From assembly GCF_023509475.1 (NCBI RefSeq), contig NZ_JAKSDZ010000004.1, forward strand, positions 124,001-188,000: 64,000 bases of DNA, in the 5' to 3' direction. Numbering within the stretch: the first letter of the stretch is position 1; each line of letters begins with the position of its first letter. Source of the stretch: Aestuariirhabdus haliotis. GTDB taxonomy: Bacteria > Pseudomonadota > Gammaproteobacteria > Pseudomonadales > Aestuariirhabdaceae. Shown here piece by piece: positions 8,004 through 19,155 of this stretch. The position numbers and the translations under genes are program-made. Under the pieces are notes generated by a model, which was given only the letters and a program-made list of their open reading frames with translations, searched no databases and was not told where the DNA came from.

Positions 8004-8879
8004 CTATACATAAAAGCTTTTGATCAAGCGCGCCAGACCGACCGGCCAGTCATTGGCATGAATCCCAAAGGTGTGTAACAGTTTGGTGCTGTCCAAACGG
8101 CTATTGAGGGGAAACTTCCTGGTCTCATCCTCATCTGTTGCACTGATGATATTGAGCTGGTCCGTGGCCACTTCATCGTATTGCGACACTTCACGCAGAA
8201 TCGTTTCCGCCAGTTCACTTTCGCTGACCGCGTTAACACCACCATAATGATAGGTTCCCCAAGGTTCGGCATTACAATCCAGCTGCTGCATGATCGCGAC
8301 AATCACCCGAGCGGCATCATCCGCCGGAGTCGGATTGCCATAGCGATTTCCCAGTACATCGAAAGGATCGGGGGTTTTCAGCTCGGCAATGATCTCTCGC
8401 AATAGCTCAAATTTACGCTCACTGATCATCCAGCCCACACGCAAAATAATATGGCGCTCGCAGCGCTCTCGAATTTGTTGTTCTCCCTGCCAATAACTGC
8501 CTCCAAGCACCCCCAGCGGATTGGCGGTGTCCTTTTCGGTATAGGCGTCACTCTTATGACCATCGAAAACCATGTAGGAGGAGATATGCATCAGGACGGC
8601 GCCACGCTCATGGCATAATGTTGCCAGCTCACCAACTGCATCCCGATTCAGGGCGAAACAGCGTGAGGGTTCAGTTTCGGCCAGAGATGCGTTGCGATAA
8701 CCGGCGCAGTTGATGACCAGATCGGGACGATACTTATCCGCTACATCCTGCAAGTGCCGGGTATCGGTCAGGTCCAGCTGCTCTTTGGTCGGGGCGTAAT
8801 ATTTTAGCCGGGTCTCATCCAGTCGCTGCCGTAAGCAGGTACCTGTTTGTCCACTGCCACCAATAATCAGAATTTTCAT
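8004..8879 (-). CDS. RmlD-like NAD(P)-dependent sugar-nucleotide reductase
   Basis: 291 residues, extended short-chain dehydrogenase of the RmlD type. The N-terminal Rossmann motif is 'ILIIGGSGQTGTCL' (GGxGxxG), followed by 'DLVINCAGYRNASLAE', typical of dTDP-4-dehydrorhamnose reductase, 'HISSYMVFDG' around the catalytic Ser, and 'NPLGVLGGSYWQGEQQI', where the YxxxK position reads Y-W-Q-G-E. The catalytic lysine is therefore not obvious (see finding). No rml or other polysaccharide genes are nearby, so I would not call it rmlD. MAT2B-like or other sugar-epimerase-fold roles are possible. Confidence 0.8.
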   Translation of the reverse strand: MKILIIGGSGQTGTCLRQRLDETRLKYYAPTKEQLDLTDTRHLQDVADKYRPDLVINCAGYRNASLAETEPSRCFALNRDAVGELATLCHERGAVLMHISSYMVFDGHKSDAYTEKDTANPLGVLGGSYWQGEQQIRERCERHIILRVGWMISERKFELLREIIAELKTPDPFDVLGNRYGNPTPADDAARVIVAIMQQLDCNAEPWGTYHYGGVNAVSESELAETILREVSQYDEVATDQLNIISATDEDETRKFPLNSRLDSTKLLHTFGIHANDWPVGLARLIKSFYV

Positions 8880-9132
8880 CCGTTTAATGTCACCTGTTTG
8901 ATTCCATCCCGTTTAGGCATGATGGCCATGCACCAGCAGCGGCCAAGTTGGCAATAGTACCCCAGCGGCGCTTTTCACTGAACCTTCGTCCTGCCCCCTG
9001 AACCCAGCCACACCCGCGCATGACATTAGGCACAATTACCTATAGGTTCAGTCAGCCTGCAACAGGATAATAAACGACCTGCATGACGTAGGACAGCAAC
9101 CGGTTTACCGGCCAATCCAGGGACGCCTTTTC

Positions 9133-12084
9133 GTGCAAGCCTCCATACGCCAAAAGATTATCCTTTTCACCGTGGTCCCCATCACGTTGATTTACGTGGT
9201 AATTTTTGGCTTTGGCCTCTACCAGAGCCAACAGCGGGCAACGGCCAACACCGAAGAGCGCCTGACCCAAATGGCCTGGCACTACGCCAGCAAAGTTGAT
9301 GGCCACATGCGGGAACTGGCCCAGATTGCCCGCAGCACCGCTATTTTTCTGGAAAGTAACCCCGAGCAATCCTCCCAGCAACTGTACGAATTGCTGCGAA
9401 CCAATGTGCGACAAAGCTCTGCTGTGTATGGCGCCGCTATCGCTTTCGTCCCTAATGGCTATCAGAATAAAGTCCTGTTTGCGCCTTACGCCTATCGTGA
9501 CGATAACCGCGTAGAAGCCCTGGATCTGGCCAGCATCGGCTACGACTATACCCGCGGTGACTGGCAATGGTGGGAAATCCCCCAACGCAGCTGGCAAGGC
9601 ACCTGGACGGCGCCTTACCGGGATGCCACCCCGGCGCAACCGCAAGTCACCACCTACACCACCCCCTTTTACCGCAACGGGCGCTTTCGCGGGGTAACGA
9701 CGATCGATCTCAAGCTCGATACGATCAATTCCATCTTGCCTGAAAGTAATGAGCCAGGGCTGCAATTTGTCATCCTTAATCGCTCTGGTGATCTGGTCTA
9801 TAGCCCAAAACCCGTGGGCGTCGGGGATAACCTGATCCGCATTGCCGCCGAAGCCCAAAACCGCGAGCTTTTGAAGCTGGCAGCCTCCATTGCCTCTGGC
9901 GTGGGTGGCACCACCAAGGCCCACCGCCTGAGGATGGACGATGAACAGCTCTGGATCAGCTATGCCCCCATCGACTCGTCCGACTGGGCCCTGGCCGTGC
10001 TTATGCCCGAATCTGTTGCCCTGGCCGGGGTACGAAAAGAAGCATTGATCGAGGCGGCACTCCTGGTGATTTCCCTATTGTTGATCATCGCCTCGGTCTG
10101 GCTGGTTTCCGGTTTGTTATCGCAACCGATCATCCAATTGCAAAGCGCCGTGCGCCGGGTGGCACAGGGCCAGCTGGACACCGACTTTGCCACCAATAGC
10201 CAGGACGAGATCGGAGTGCTGGCACGAAGTTTTACCCGCATGTCACGTCAGTTAGTCGCTCGGGAAGAAGCGCTGCGTCAGGCACGGGAGAACAATCTGG
10301 GCCGGCTGGTTGAAGGCATGAAAGGCAATTACTTCTATTTTGTTATGAACCAGAATATCGAAGTGACCTATGTCTCCCCTTCGGTGACCGATACTCTGGG
10401 CATTTCACGTCAGGATTTTATCGACAGCCATGACAAGATGTTTGGCGATCCGCTGCAAAACCCTCTGGCCGGTAACTATGCTCGCCAGGTGCTTGCCGGC
10501 GATAACCTCGATCCGGTTGAACTCCAGGTAATGCACCCCGATGGCCAGCTGCGCTTTATTGAAGTGTACGCCGTACCGGTGTCGAACCCACAGCGCCAGA
10601 TAATTGGCCTGGAAGCCATCGCACGGGATATTACCCGCGCCAAGCAAACCGAGCAGGCGGTTATTCGTGCTCGAGACGAAGCAGAATCTGCTAACCATGC
10701 CAAGAGCCAGTTCCTGGCGAACATGAGCCACGAATTGCGCACCCCTCTTAACGGTGTATTGGGCTACGCCCAGATTTTGCAGCGCGAGCGCGGTTTCACC
10801 AGTAGCCAGGGTGAAAGTCTTCGTTCCATCGAAGAGTGCGGCCAGCATTTACTGTCCCTGATCAATGACATTCTGGACCTGTCAAAAATTGAGAGTGGCG
10901 ATCTGGAAGTCAACGATGAAGCCGTGCACCTGGAGCGGGTTCTCAACAGCGTCTACAAAATGGTACGCCAGCGCGCGGATTCAAAGGGACTGCAACTGGA
11001 GCTGGACGTGGATCCTCTGCTGCCCACGGCTATCCACAGTGACGGGGTCAAACTGAAACAGATCTTGCTCAATCTATTGGCTAACGCCGTCAAGTTTACT
11101 CGTCAGGGCAGCATCAGAATGCAGGTTAAACTCTATGGCGGCCAACGCATACGGTTCTCGGTACGCGATACCGGGGTCGGTATCGAACCTGAGCAGCAGG
11201 AGTTGATTTTTTCCCCCTTCGGTCAGACTGCAGAAGGCCAGGAGATAGGCGGCACAGGATTGGGGCTTACTATCAGCCGTCGCTTGGTCAAGGTACTGGG
11301 TGGCGAGTTGGCCGTGACCAGCAGCCCCGGCGAAGGTAGCGAATTCCACTTCAGCATCCCGCTGATTACCGCCCGCGAAGAAGATGCCGTGGAAGAGCTC
11401 AACGATGACTGGGCAGACCTTTCCGACCCTCAGTTACCACCTGGAAAACAGTATCGAGTGCTGGTCGCAGACGACCAGCGGGTCAACCGGGATGTACTCA
11501 CTCGGCTATTAGAAAGCGCTGGATTCCATACCCTGCAAGCCAAAAATGGCCAACAGGCTCTCGATATTCTGAGAAGCCAAAGCATTGACCTTGTATTGAT
11601 GGATCTGCGAATGCCGGTGATGAGTGGATTGGAAGCGATCCACGCCCTGCATCAGGATGTCACCCTGAAGACGATTCCGGTCATCGCCGTGACCGCCAGC
11701 GTATTTGCCGATACGGTACAGCGCCTGGAGGCTTACGGGTTTAATGATTACATTGGTAAGCCATTCAACAGCACCGAGGTATTCCATAAAATTGCCTTGC
11801 AACTGGGCATTAGCTACCAACAATCACAAGCGGTGAGCAATGCTCCGGTTTTCGCCGATAACAACTTCCAGATCGATCATCGTCTCTGCCTCCAGCTCGC
11901 CGATCAACTGCAAGCTGCCCTGGAACTGGGAGATATCGAGGCCGTAAAGCATCTGGCCAACCAGCTTCGCATTGACTCCCCGCAAGCAGAGGAGCTGGCC
12001 TCCCAGATCGAACAACTGGCCCGCAGCTTTGACTTTGAAAACCTGGAAGCCATTTGCACGGCACTTCGTACTCCCCGCTCCTGA
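9133..12084 (+). CDS. hybrid sensor histidine kinase (Cache-HAMP-PAS-HisKA-HATPase-REC)
   Basis: 983 residues. First membrane segment about 10-28; a large periplasmic double-Cache/PDC-like sensor about 30-300 ('[15 protein letters not shown]', '[12 protein letters not shown]'); second membrane segment about 302-326; HAMP about 328-378; PAS about 395-505; HisKA with '[12 protein letters not shown]' (phosphoacceptor His533); HATPase with '[12 protein letters not shown]' and '[12 protein letters not shown]'; receiver with '[13 protein letters not shown]' (Asp824). The helical tail after about 900 looks Hpt-like in shape but shows no obvious phosphorylatable His in context. GTG start at 9133. Followed 80 bases later by a second kinase, likely in one pathway; no DNA-binding regulator lies nearby. 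Confidence 0.93.
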   Translation: MQASIRQKIILFTVVPITLIYVVIFGFGLYQSQQRATANTEERLTQMAWHYASKVDGHMRELAQIARSTAIFLESNPEQSSQQLYELLRTNVRQSSAVYGAAIAFVPNGYQNKVLFAPYAYRDDNRVEALDLASIGYDYTRGDWQWWEIPQRSWQGTWTAPYRDATPAQPQVTTYTTPFYRNGRFRGVTTIDLKLDTINSILPESNEPGLQFVILNRSGDLVYSPKPVGVGDNLIRIAAEAQNRELLKLAASIASGVGGTTKAHRLRMDDEQLWISYAPIDSSDWALAVLMPESVALAGVRKEALIEAALLVISLLLIIASVWLVSGLLSQPIIQLQSAVRRVAQGQLDTDFATNSQDEIGVLARSFTRMSRQLVAREEALRQARENNLGRLVEGMKGNYFYFVMNQNIEVTYVSPSVTDTLGISRQDFIDSHDKMFGDPLQNPLAGNYARQVLAGDNLDPVELQVMHPDGQLRFIEVYAVPVSNPQRQIIGLEAIARDITRAKQTEQAVIRARDEAESANHAKSQFLANMSHELRTPLNGVLGYAQILQRERGFTSSQGESLRSIEECGQHLLSLINDILDLSKIESGDLEVNDEAVHLERVLNSVYKMVRQRADSKGLQLELDVDPLLPTAIHSDGVKLKQILLNLLANAVKFTRQGSIRMQVKLYGGQRIRFSVRDTGVGIEPEQQELIFSPFGQTAEGQEIGGTGLGLTISRRLVKVLGGELAVTSSPGEGSEFHFSIPLITAREEDAVEELNDDWADLSDPQLPPGKQYRVLVADDQRVNRDVLTRLLESAGFHTLQAKNGQQALDILRSQSIDLVLMDLRMPVMSGLEAIHALHQDVTLKTIPVIAVTASVFADTVQRLEAYGFNDYIGKPFNSTEVFHKIALQLGISYQQSQAVSNAPVFADNNFQIDHRLCLQLADQLQAALELGDIEAVKHLANQLRIDSPQAEELASQIEQLARSFDFENLEAICTALRTPRS

Positions 12085-12164
12085 CCCTCGCACAACATCC
12101 CCTTGCGGCCAGAGGCGGCACATTCCACAATAGGCCTAGATTTTCCTGAGCGATAGGTGCCCAA

Positions 12165-13727
12165 ATGGATTCGGATAACCCCGGCAATGACGCCCATACA
12201 GCGGCGGGTGATACCTGCATTTTGCTGGTCGACGATAATCCAACCAACCTGCAGGTCTTGCTGCAGACCCTGAACGGCCGTGGTTACAAATTACTCATCG
12301 CCAAAAACGGCGAAAGTGCCCTGCGCATTGCTCGTAAGGCCATGCCCGCCGTAGTCCTGCTCGACATTATGATGCCGGGTATCGATGGTTACGAAGTATG
12401 CCGCCAACTTAAAGCTGATCCTGCGACCCGGAAAATCACCGTTATTTTCCTTTCGGCACTGGACGATACCAAAGACAAGGTAAAAGGCCTGGAGCTTGGT
12501 GCTGTGGACTTTATCACCAAGCCCTTCCAGTCCGACGAGGTCATCGCCAGGGTCGATATACAGCTCAAAATCCATCAACTGGAAGCCGCACTTTCCGCTC
12601 GCAACCGACAACTGGAAGCAGAGAACGAGCGTATTCTGGAATCCATGAGTGAAGGTATTTTGGGTCTGGATACCGCGGCGAATATCACCTTCGCCAACCG
12701 CGCCGCCTGCGAAATCAGTGGCTGGCAGGAAGGGGAGTTGATTGGCAGCGCATTTCACCAGCTTTTTTATGCCGGCAGCGACGACATTGCCATCGAGCAT
12801 TCGATCATACAAATTACTCTGCAAGAAGGTATCCATCAACAACTCGAAGACGACACCTTTACCCACGCCAACGGCTCGCATTACCCGGTCAACATTTCCT
12901 GCAACCCCATTATGGAAGGCGGCCAATGTCGTGGTGCCGTAGTATTGTTTCGTGACATCTCCATTCAAAAGGAACAACAGCAAGCCCTGCAATCGGCCCT
13001 GGATGAAGTCGAGCACCAAAAAGAGAAATTAACTCATGTTTCTAGATTAAGCACCATGGGAGAAATGGCCGCGGGATTTGCCCATGAAGTCAATCAACCC
13101 CTGACAGCGATCTCCAATTACTCCCAGGTCTGCAATCGCTTTCTGCAGCAGGAACCCTTTGACCTTCCCAGTCTCAGTGAAGCACTGGATAAGATCGGCG
13201 TTCAAGCCCGCCGGGCGGGGGACATTATCGCCCGAATTCGTAGCTTCGTAAAAAAACCCGACCACGTATTGGAAGAGGTCTGCTGCAACAAACTGATTAA
13301 CGATGTGGTCCGTCTGGCCGAAGTGGATGCGCGCAATAATTGCATGGAAATTCATACCGAACTGGCCGAAAACCTGCCCAACCTCAAGGTTGATCCGGTG
13401 CAAATTCAGCAGGTTGCCCTAAACCTTATTCGTAACGGCATGGAAGCGATGCGCGATGGCGAACGCCGTGACCTGGGCATTCGGGTTGAAACCCGGTTTC
13501 TGCCCGAAACCCATACGGTTCAGGTTTCGGTGATCGACCGGGGTTATGGCCTGCCCGATGATGCCGAGGAAAAACTCTTTACCCCTTTCTACACCACCAA
13601 GGAAAGCGGCATGGGCATCGGCCTGTCGATTTGCGAGACCATAATAAACTCCCACGGTGGCAAGCTGTTTTTTGAACGCCATCCGGAAGGCGGCACCATT
13701 TTCCGTTTTACCCTGCCGACCGTTTAG
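12165..13727 (+). CDS. REC-PAS-histidine kinase
   Basis: 520 residues in the order receiver, PAS, kinase. The receiver has 'LLVDDNPTNLQVL' and 'VVLLDIMMPGIDG' (Asp67), ending 'FITKPFQSDEVIAR'; a PAS domain spans about 160-275 ('ILESMSEGILGLD'); the HisKA box is 'AAGFAHEVNQPLTAI', the FixL/DctB type with Asn-Gln-Pro; the HATPase has 'LNLIRNGMEAM' and 'GMGIGLSICETII'. No membrane segment, so cytoplasmic. It probably receives phosphate from the hybrid kinase just upstream. The final output protein is not in the window. A terminator follows. Confidence 0.93.
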   Translation: MDSDNPGNDAHTAAGDTCILLVDDNPTNLQVLLQTLNGRGYKLLIAKNGESALRIARKAMPAVVLLDIMMPGIDGYEVCRQLKADPATRKITVIFLSALDDTKDKVKGLELGAVDFITKPFQSDEVIARVDIQLKIHQLEAALSARNRQLEAENERILESMSEGILGLDTAANITFANRAACEISGWQEGELIGSAFHQLFYAGSDDIAIEHSIIQITLQEGIHQQLEDDTFTHANGSHYPVNISCNPIMEGGQCRGAVVLFRDISIQKEQQQALQSALDEVEHQKEKLTHVSRLSTMGEMAAGFAHEVNQPLTAISNYSQVCNRFLQQEPFDLPSLSEALDKIGVQARRAGDIIARIRSFVKKPDHVLEEVCCNKLINDVVRLAEVDARNNCMEIHTELAENLPNLKVDPVQIQQVALNLIRNGMEAMRDGERRDLGIRVETRFLPETHTVQVSVIDRGYGLPDDAEEKLFTPFYTTKESGMGIGLSICETIINSHGGKLFFERHPEGGTIFRFTLPTV

Positions 13728-13737
13728 CGATTATAAA

Positions 13738-13763
13738 AAAGGCTCATCAATGATGAGCCTTTT
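13738..13763. terminator. bidirectional terminator between kinase gene and hutH
   Basis: AAAGGCTCAT / ATGAGCCTTT forms a ten-pair stem with a five-base loop, flanked by A's on the left and T's on the right. It can end the rightward kinase transcript and, read on the other strand, the leftward hutC-hutU-hutH transcript. Confidence 0.85.
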
Positions 13764-13804
13764 GCGAACACTTTACTGACATCCACTGATTTTTCAGCAG
13801 CGAC

Positions 13805-15343
13805 CTAATCACCCAGGGAAGGCAATAGATCTGAGCTCATCATGGTATTAAACACGCCCTCCTGGATCAGCGGCGCAACGGCGGCGATATCGTCGGCGAA
13901 ATAACGGTCCTTATCGTAGAAAGGCACCCGCTCTCGCACCCGGCTTCGCGCCAATTCCAACGCATCCGAACTCTTCAGTGGCTTACGGAAATCCAGCCCC
14001 TGACAAGCAGCCAGCAACTCTACCGCCAACACCCCTTCGGTATTGTCGGCCATATCACCGAGACGGCGAGCCGCAAAGGTCGCCATGGAGACATGATCTT
14101 CCTGATTCGCCGAGGTCGGAAGACTGTCGACTGACGCCGGGTGCGCCAGACTCTTATTCTCACTGGCCAGTGCGGCGGAGGTTACCTGGGCAATCATAAA
14201 GCCCGAGTTAACGCCGCCATTATCCACCAGGAACGGCGGCAACTGGCTCAGGTGACTGTCAATCAACAGGGCCATACGGCGTTCGGAAAGTGAGCCTATT
14301 TCAGCAATTGCCAGTGCCAGATTATCGGCCGCCATGGCCACGGGCTCGGCGTGGAAATTTCCGCCGGATAAGATTTCTCCCTCATCGGCAAAGATCAGCG
14401 GATTATCCGATACGCCATTGGCTTCAACCTCCAACACCGAGGCGGCGTGTTCTATCTGTTGCAAACAGGCGCCCATGACCTGGGGCTGGCAACGCAGGGA
14501 GTAAGGATCCTGCACGCGATCACAACAGGCGTGGGAGTCCTCAATTTCGCTGTGACTCAGCAGCTCACGATAACAGGCAGCGACCGCACGTTGCGCTTTG
14601 TGCCCCCGGACGGCATGAATGCGATCATCAAACGGCTTGCGACTGCCCAGCGCCGCCTCCACCGACAGGGCTCCGGTGACCATACCGGCGGCGAACAGAT
14701 TTTCGGCGGCAAATAATCCACGCAGCGCAAAGGCCGTCGAGGCCTGGGTACCATTGAGTAATGCCAGTCCCTCTTTCGGCGCCAGCGTCAGGGGTTTCAG
14801 TCCTGCCATCTGCAAGCCTTTGACTGCCGGCAAGCGCTCCCCGCGACAGAACACCTCACCCTCACCCAACAGGATTGAGCTCATATGAGCCAGTGGTGCC
14901 AGGTCTCCGCTGGCCCCGACCGACCCCTTGCTGGGCACTACGGGATACACACCTTGATTATAAAGTGCCACCAGCGCTTCTATCACCGACAAACGGATGC
15001 CGGAAAAGCCCCGCGCCAGGGAGTTGATTTTGAGGGCCATCATCAAACGCACCACGGCTTCACTCATGGGCTCACCCACCCCCGCCGAATGGGACAGCAC
15101 AATACTGCGCTGCAAGGTTTCCAGCTGGTCATGTTCGATTCGGGTGTTGGCCAGCAAACCAAAACCGGTATTAATGCCGTACACCACCTCATCCCGATCC
15201 AGCACCTGCTGGATCACTTGCTGCGAGCGCTCAATCTCTTTGTAACAAGCAGGATCCAGCTCAATGGCAATAGCCCCATGATAAATTTGACGCAACTGGG
15301 CCAGAGTCAACGACCCAGGTGTTAACCGCATAGACTGGGACAT
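13805..15343 (-). CDS. hutH: histidine ammonia-lyase
   Basis: 512 residues, normal length. HutH releases ammonia from L-histidine to give urocanate, the first step of histidine breakdown. The Ala-Ser-Gly triad that cyclises into the MIO electrophile is present in '[14 protein letters not shown]' (A144-S145-G146); 'YGINTGFG' near 55-62 is the usual Tyr loop. I place the start at the ATG at 15343, preceded by GGAGGAG and overlapping the hutU stop as TAATG; an in-frame start 16 codons earlier lies inside hutU. Last gene of the leftward hut operon, followed by a terminator. Confidence 0.97.
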   Translation of the reverse strand: MSQSMRLTPGSLTLAQLRQIYHGAIAIELDPACYKEIERSQQVIQQVLDRDEVVYGINTGFGLLANTRIEHDQLETLQRSIVLSHSAGVGEPMSEAVVRLMMALKINSLARGFSGIRLSVIEALVALYNQGVYPVVPSKGSVGASGDLAPLAHMSSILLGEGEVFCRGERLPAVKGLQMAGLKPLTLAPKEGLALLNGTQASTAFALRGLFAAENLFAAGMVTGALSVEAALGSRKPFDDRIHAVRGHKAQRAVAACYRELLSHSEIEDSHACCDRVQDPYSLRCQPQVMGACLQQIEHAASVLEVEANGVSDNPLIFADEGEILSGGNFHAEPVAMAADNLALAIAEIGSLSERRMALLIDSHLSQLPPFLVDNGGVNSGFMIAQVTSAALASENKSLAHPASVDSLPTSANQEDHVSMATFAARRLGDMADNTEGVLAVELLAACQGLDFRKPLKSSDALELARSRVRERVPFYDKDRYFADDIAAVAPLIQEGVFNTMMSSDLLPSLGD

Positions 15344-17019
15344 TATTTCTCCTCCAACATGGGTAGATCTAGCCCTTGCTCGCGGGCGCAATTTTGCGCG
15401 ATGTCGTAACCGGCGTCAGCATGACGCATCACACCCGTTGCCGGATCGTTCCATAACACTCGGCCCAGACGTCGCTCGGCCGCTTCGGTACCGTCAGCCA
15501 CAATCACTACACCGGCATGCTGACTAAAGCCCATGCCAACGCCACCGCCGTGGTGCAGGCTGACCCAGGTGGCACCACCGGCAGTATTCAGCAGGGCATT
15601 CAACAGCGGCCAGTCGGAGACCGCATCGCTGCCATCGCACATGGCCTCGGTTTCCCGATTCGGACTTGCTACCGAGCCGGAATCGAGATGATCACGACCG
15701 ATCACAATCGGTGCTTTAAGTTCCCCCTTGGCGACCATGTCGTTAAAGGCCAACGCCAGGCGCGCACGGTCCTTGAGACCAACCCAGCAGATGCGCGCCG
15801 GCAAGCCTTGAAAATGGATTCGCTCACGGGCCATATCGAGCCAGTTATGCAGATGCGGGTTATCCGGAATCAGCTCCTTGACCTTGGCATCGGTTTTATA
15901 AATATCTTCCGGATCGCCGGACAGTGCGACCCAACGGAAGGGGCCGATGCCCTCGCAGAATAACGGGCGAATATAGGCGGGCACAAAGCCGGGGAAATCA
16001 AAAGCATTTTCCACGCCTTTTTCCAGCGCCATCTGGCGAATATTATTGCCGTAATCCACCGTCGCGGCGCCTCGAGCTTGCAAGGCCAGCATTGCTTTAA
16101 CCTGTACCGCCATTGATTGCTTGGCCGCCTCGACCACCTGTTCGGGATTGCTTTGGCGCTGTTTGATCGCTTCATCCAGCGTCCAGCCCTGGGGCAGATA
16201 GCCATTCAAGGGATCATGAGCACTGGTTTGGTCGGTGCAGATGTCCGGGGTGATGCCTCGAGCTTCCAGCTCGGCAAACACATCTGCGGCATTGCCCAGC
16301 AAACCCACTGAAATCGGTTTCCCCTCATGTTTGGCCTGCTCGATCATAGCCAAAGCTTCATCGAGACTGGTGGCCTTGCGATCGACGTAACCGGTGCGCA
16401 AACGGAAATCGATGCGGGTCTCATCGACCTCAACCGCGATCATGCTGAATCCGGCCATGGTGGCCGCCAGCGGCTGGGCGCCGCCCATGCCACCGAGACC
16501 ACCGGTGAGGATCCAGCGGCCTTTGGCATCGCCTTTGAAGTGCTGACGAGCCATGGCGACAAAGGTTTCATAAGTGCCCTGGACAATGCCCTGGGAGCCA
16601 ATATAGACCCAGGAGCCCGCCGTCATCTGGCCATACATCATCAAGCCCTGACGATCGAGTTCGTTGAAATGATCCCAGGTCGCCCAATGGGGCACCAGGT
16701 TGGAATTGGCAATCAATACACGGGGTGCATCGGCATGGGTCGGGAATACGCCCACGGGCTTGCCCGATTGCACCAGCAAGGTTTCCTCATCACCGAGTCG
16801 CTTCAACACCTCGACGATCTTGTCGAAGCATTGCCAATCCCGGGCAGCGCGGCCAATACCGCCATACACCACCAACTCTTCCGGGCGCTCGGCAACATCC
16901 GGGTGCAGATTGTTCATCAGCATTCTTAATGGGGCTTCGGTCAACCAGCTGCGGGCCTGCAGCTCCGTTCCCGTGTTCGCTTTAATCACTCGCGAAGCAT
17001 CTTTACGATTATTGCTCAT
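15343..17019 (-). CDS. hutU: urocanate hydratase
   Basis: 558 residues, full length. It hydrates urocanate to 4-imidazolone-5-propionate with tightly bound NAD+ as an electrophile. The start '[19 protein letters not shown]', the NAD-binding '[24 protein letters not shown]' region (read in two parts), and the active-site Cys segment '[21 protein letters not shown]' are all conserved. It lies two bases downstream of hutC and shares a TAATG with hutH, so the three are one transcript. Confidence 0.98.
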   Translation of the reverse strand: MSNNRKDASRVIKANTGTELQARSWLTEAPLRMLMNNLHPDVAERPEELVVYGGIGRAARDWQCFDKIVEVLKRLGDEETLLVQSGKPVGVFPTHADAPRVLIANSNLVPHWATWDHFNELDRQGLMMYGQMTAGSWVYIGSQGIVQGTYETFVAMARQHFKGDAKGRWILTGGLGGMGGAQPLAATMAGFSMIAVEVDETRIDFRLRTGYVDRKATSLDEALAMIEQAKHEGKPISVGLLGNAADVFAELEARGITPDICTDQTSAHDPLNGYLPQGWTLDEAIKQRQSNPEQVVEAAKQSMAVQVKAMLALQARGAATVDYGNNIRQMALEKGVENAFDFPGFVPAYIRPLFCEGIGPFRWVALSGDPEDIYKTDAKVKELIPDNPHLHNWLDMARERIHFQGLPARICWVGLKDRARLALAFNDMVAKGELKAPIVIGRDHLDSGSVASPNRETEAMCDGSDAVSDWPLLNALLNTAGGATWVSLHHGGGVGMGFSQHAGVVIVADGTEAAERRLGRVLWNDPATGVMRHADAGYDIAQNCAREQGLDLPMLEEK

Positions 17020-17021
17020 AT

Positions 17022-17756
17022 TTACTCCTGAGACAGATTCGCACCCGGATCAAGCCGGGCACCCAATTGGTAGCGACTCCCCGGATGTAGCAGGCGAGCA
17101 AAACTCACAACCCCCTGACGCGACCAGGTTCGACGCTTGATTAACAGACAGGCCTCAGGCTGAACAATCTCCAGCTCTCGGGCCTGTTGACTAGTGGCCA
17201 ATACCGCTTCCACGGTGTGCTCTCCACCGCTGAGTGGGGCTACCTGACTCAGGTAGCGGTTGGGCGTGATGGTTGAAAAATCCTGCTGTAGATAATCCGG
17301 CGCCAAGGCCGGGTTGGTGTATCGTTCTTCCCATTGCACCGGCAGGTCGTTATCCAGGTGTACAACGATGGAATGGTACAGCTCGCTCCCGGGCGGCAGG
17401 TCCAGCGCCAACGCAACCGGGTCGCTGGCTGGCTGGGACTCCATGCACAGGATGCGATTGCTGTAGCGGTGTCCGCGCTGGCTGATGTCATCGGCAATAT
17501 TGCGCACTTCCAGCAGGGAGCCCACCGGTTTGCGTTCGGCAACGAAGGTGCCCAACCCCTGATGGCGCATCAACACACCATCGGCGGTCAGCTCCTGCAG
17601 AGCCCTTCGGGCAGTCATTCGGCTGACGTCGAACTGCTCGCACAGACTGTTTTCGGAAGGCACCTTGCTGTGCACAGGCCACACACCCTGCTCTATCTGT
17701 TCATGGATATAGCGTTTGATTGTCGCGTAACGGGGTTCGGTTGCCGGGTGGGCCAT
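17022..17756 (-). CDS. hutC: HutC, GntR-family histidine-utilisation repressor
   Basis: 244 residues. The N-terminal GntR winged helix ('[26 protein letters not shown]' region, residues about 28-60) is followed by the UTRA ligand domain, which in this subfamily binds urocanate and releases DNA. '[25 protein letters not shown]' is typical of HutC. ATG at 17756 with AGGAA seven bases upstream; a TTG 11 codons earlier is less likely. First gene of hutC-hutU-hutH, facing hutI across a palindromic operator, so it presumably represses both arms and itself. Confidence 0.95.
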   Translation of the reverse strand: MAHPATEPRYATIKRYIHEQIEQGVWPVHSKVPSENSLCEQFDVSRMTARRALQELTADGVLMRHQGLGTFVAERKPVGSLLEVRNIADDISQRGHRYSNRILCMESQPASDPVALALDLPPGSELYHSIVVHLDNDLPVQWEERYTNPALAPDYLQQDFSTITPNRYLSQVAPLSGGEHTVEAVLATSQQARELEIVQPEACLLIKRRTWSRQGVVSFARLLHPGSRYQLGARLDPGANLSQE

Positions 17757-17807
17757 AAGGCGGTTCCTGCTGAAGACGTATAGAGCCAAGGTAAATCATT
17801 TAAGGCG

Positions 17808-17853
17808 GCCTCAGTCTACTTGTATATACAACTATAGACAAGTAGACTGAGGC
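17808..17853. promoter_or_regulatory. HutC operator region, 16-bp perfect inverted repeat
   Basis: Arms 17808-17823 and 17838-17853 are perfect reverse complements around a 14-base centre. Within it are two overlapping sites close to the Klebsiella hut operator (CTTGT-ATAG-ACAAG): CTTGTATATACAAC at 17819-17832 and CAACTATAGACAAG at 17829-17842. A possible leftward promoter (TTGTCT, 17 bases, TAGACT, on the minus strand 17841-17813) lies within it. HutC binding is inferred from the operator likeness and position. Confidence 0.8.
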
Positions 17854-17860
17854 AAATTCC

Positions 17861-17887
17861 TTGCACCGGGTTCTCCCGTGCTATAAC
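17861..17887 (+). promoter_or_regulatory. hutI promoter
   Basis: TTGCAC (17861) and TATAAC (17882) with a short 15-base spacer, giving a start near 17894, about 30 bases before the hutI ATG. The HutC region lies immediately upstream rather than over it. Confidence 0.45.
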
Positions 17888-17925
17888 AACCTTAGTACTT
17901 TGTCATTGCATCAACGGAGCGGCTT

Positions 17926-19155
17926 ATGACTCCCCACTGGGATAGCCTGTGGACCAATGTCCGGTTAGCCACCATGGACCCCGAGATCGATTCCGGTTAC
18001 GGCACCATCGAAGATGGCGCCCTGGCTATTAGTAATGGTCGTATCGCCTGGCTTGGACCGGCCAACGAACGACCGGACATTACTCCCGATCAGCAACATG
18101 ATGGCCAAGGGGGCTGGATCACTCCCGGGTTGATTGACTGCCATACCCACCTGGTATTTGCCGGCAATCGCTGCCACGAATTCGCTTTACGTCAACAGGG
18201 TGCCAGCTACCAGCAAATCGCCGAACAGGGTGGCGGTATCCGCGGCACGGTACAGGCCACCCGCGCGAGTAGCGAACAGCAACTGTTCGAACGCGCCAGC
18301 CAGCACTTGCAGCCTTTTCTTGACGAAGGCGTTACCAGCATCGAGATCAAGTCCGGTTATGGTCTGGAAACCGAAACGGAATTGCGCATGCTACGGGTCG
18401 CCAGGCGCCTGGCCCAGGAACGACCGATCACCGTGCACACCAGTTTCCTCGGCGCCCATGCGCTGCCGGAAGAGTTCGAGGGACGTGCGGATGCCTATAT
18501 CGATCATGTCTGCGCCGAGATGATGACCGCCGTCGCCGCCGAAGAACTGGCCGACTCGGTCGACATGTTTTGCGAGCGGATCGGTTTCTCGCTGGCACAG
18601 TGCGAACGCGTGATTCAAAGCGCCAACCAATACGGTCTTCCGATTCGTATCCACGCCGAGCAACTCAGCAACCTGCGCGCCTCTCACCTGGCGGCGGATC
18701 ATCACGCACTGTCGGTGGATCACCTGGAACATCTGGATGAAAGCGGCATTATGGCGCTGGCCCGTGCCGACACCGTCGCCACCCTGCTTCCCGGCGCCTT
18801 CTATTTTTTGCGTGAGACCCAACTGCCACCGATTGAGCTGCTACGGCGCCATGGCGTCAAGATGGCCGTGGGCAGTGACTTCAATCCCGGCAGCAGCCCC
18901 CAGGCCTCATTGCGACTGTCGATGCAGATGGCCGCCAACCTGTTCGGCCTGAGCCCCCAGGAGGTACTGGCTGGCGTGACCCGTAACGCCGCCCAGGCTC
19001 TGGGCCTGAATCAACAGATCGGTCAGCTACGCAGAGGTTTGCAGGCCGACTTACTGCTCTGGGAGATCGATGATCCTGCCGAGCTGGTATGGCACTACGG
19101 ATTGCATCGTCCCCGTCAGATTATCAAGGAGGGCCAGGATGTATCAGGGCGCTGA
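17926..19155 (+). CDS. hutI: imidazolonepropionase
   Basis: 409 residues. It opens the imidazolone ring to N-formimino-L-glutamate, the third step of the pathway. Amidohydrolase-superfamily features: metal-binding 'GLIDCHTHLVFAGNR', 'EIKSGYGLETETEL', 'FLGAHALPEEF', 'IHAEQLSN', 'DHLEHLDESG' and the metal Asp in 'AVGSDFNPGSSP'. ATG at 17926 with GGAG upstream. Its end overlaps hutG by 17 bases. Confidence 0.98.
   Translation: MTPHWDSLWTNVRLATMDPEIDSGYGTIEDGALAISNGRIAWLGPANERPDITPDQQHDGQGGWITPGLIDCHTHLVFAGNRCHEFALRQQGASYQQIAEQGGGIRGTVQATRASSEQQLFERASQHLQPFLDEGVTSIEIKSGYGLETETELRMLRVARRLAQERPITVHTSFLGAHALPEEFEGRADAYIDHVCAEMMTAVAAEELADSVDMFCERIGFSLAQCERVIQSANQYGLPIRIHAEQLSNLRASHLAADHHALSVDHLEHLDESGIMALARADTVATLLPGAFYFLRETQLPPIELLRRHGVKMAVGSDFNPGSSPQASLRLSMQMAANLFGLSPQEVLAGVTRNAAQALGLNQQIGQLRRGLQADLLLWEIDDPAELVWHYGLHRPRQIIKEGQDVSGR

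Noticed and set aside
9052-9924. 290-codon leftward reading frame opposite the hybrid kinase
   Set aside because: It lies wholly over an intact kinase gene, has no recognisable domain and arises from codon bias on the opposite strand.
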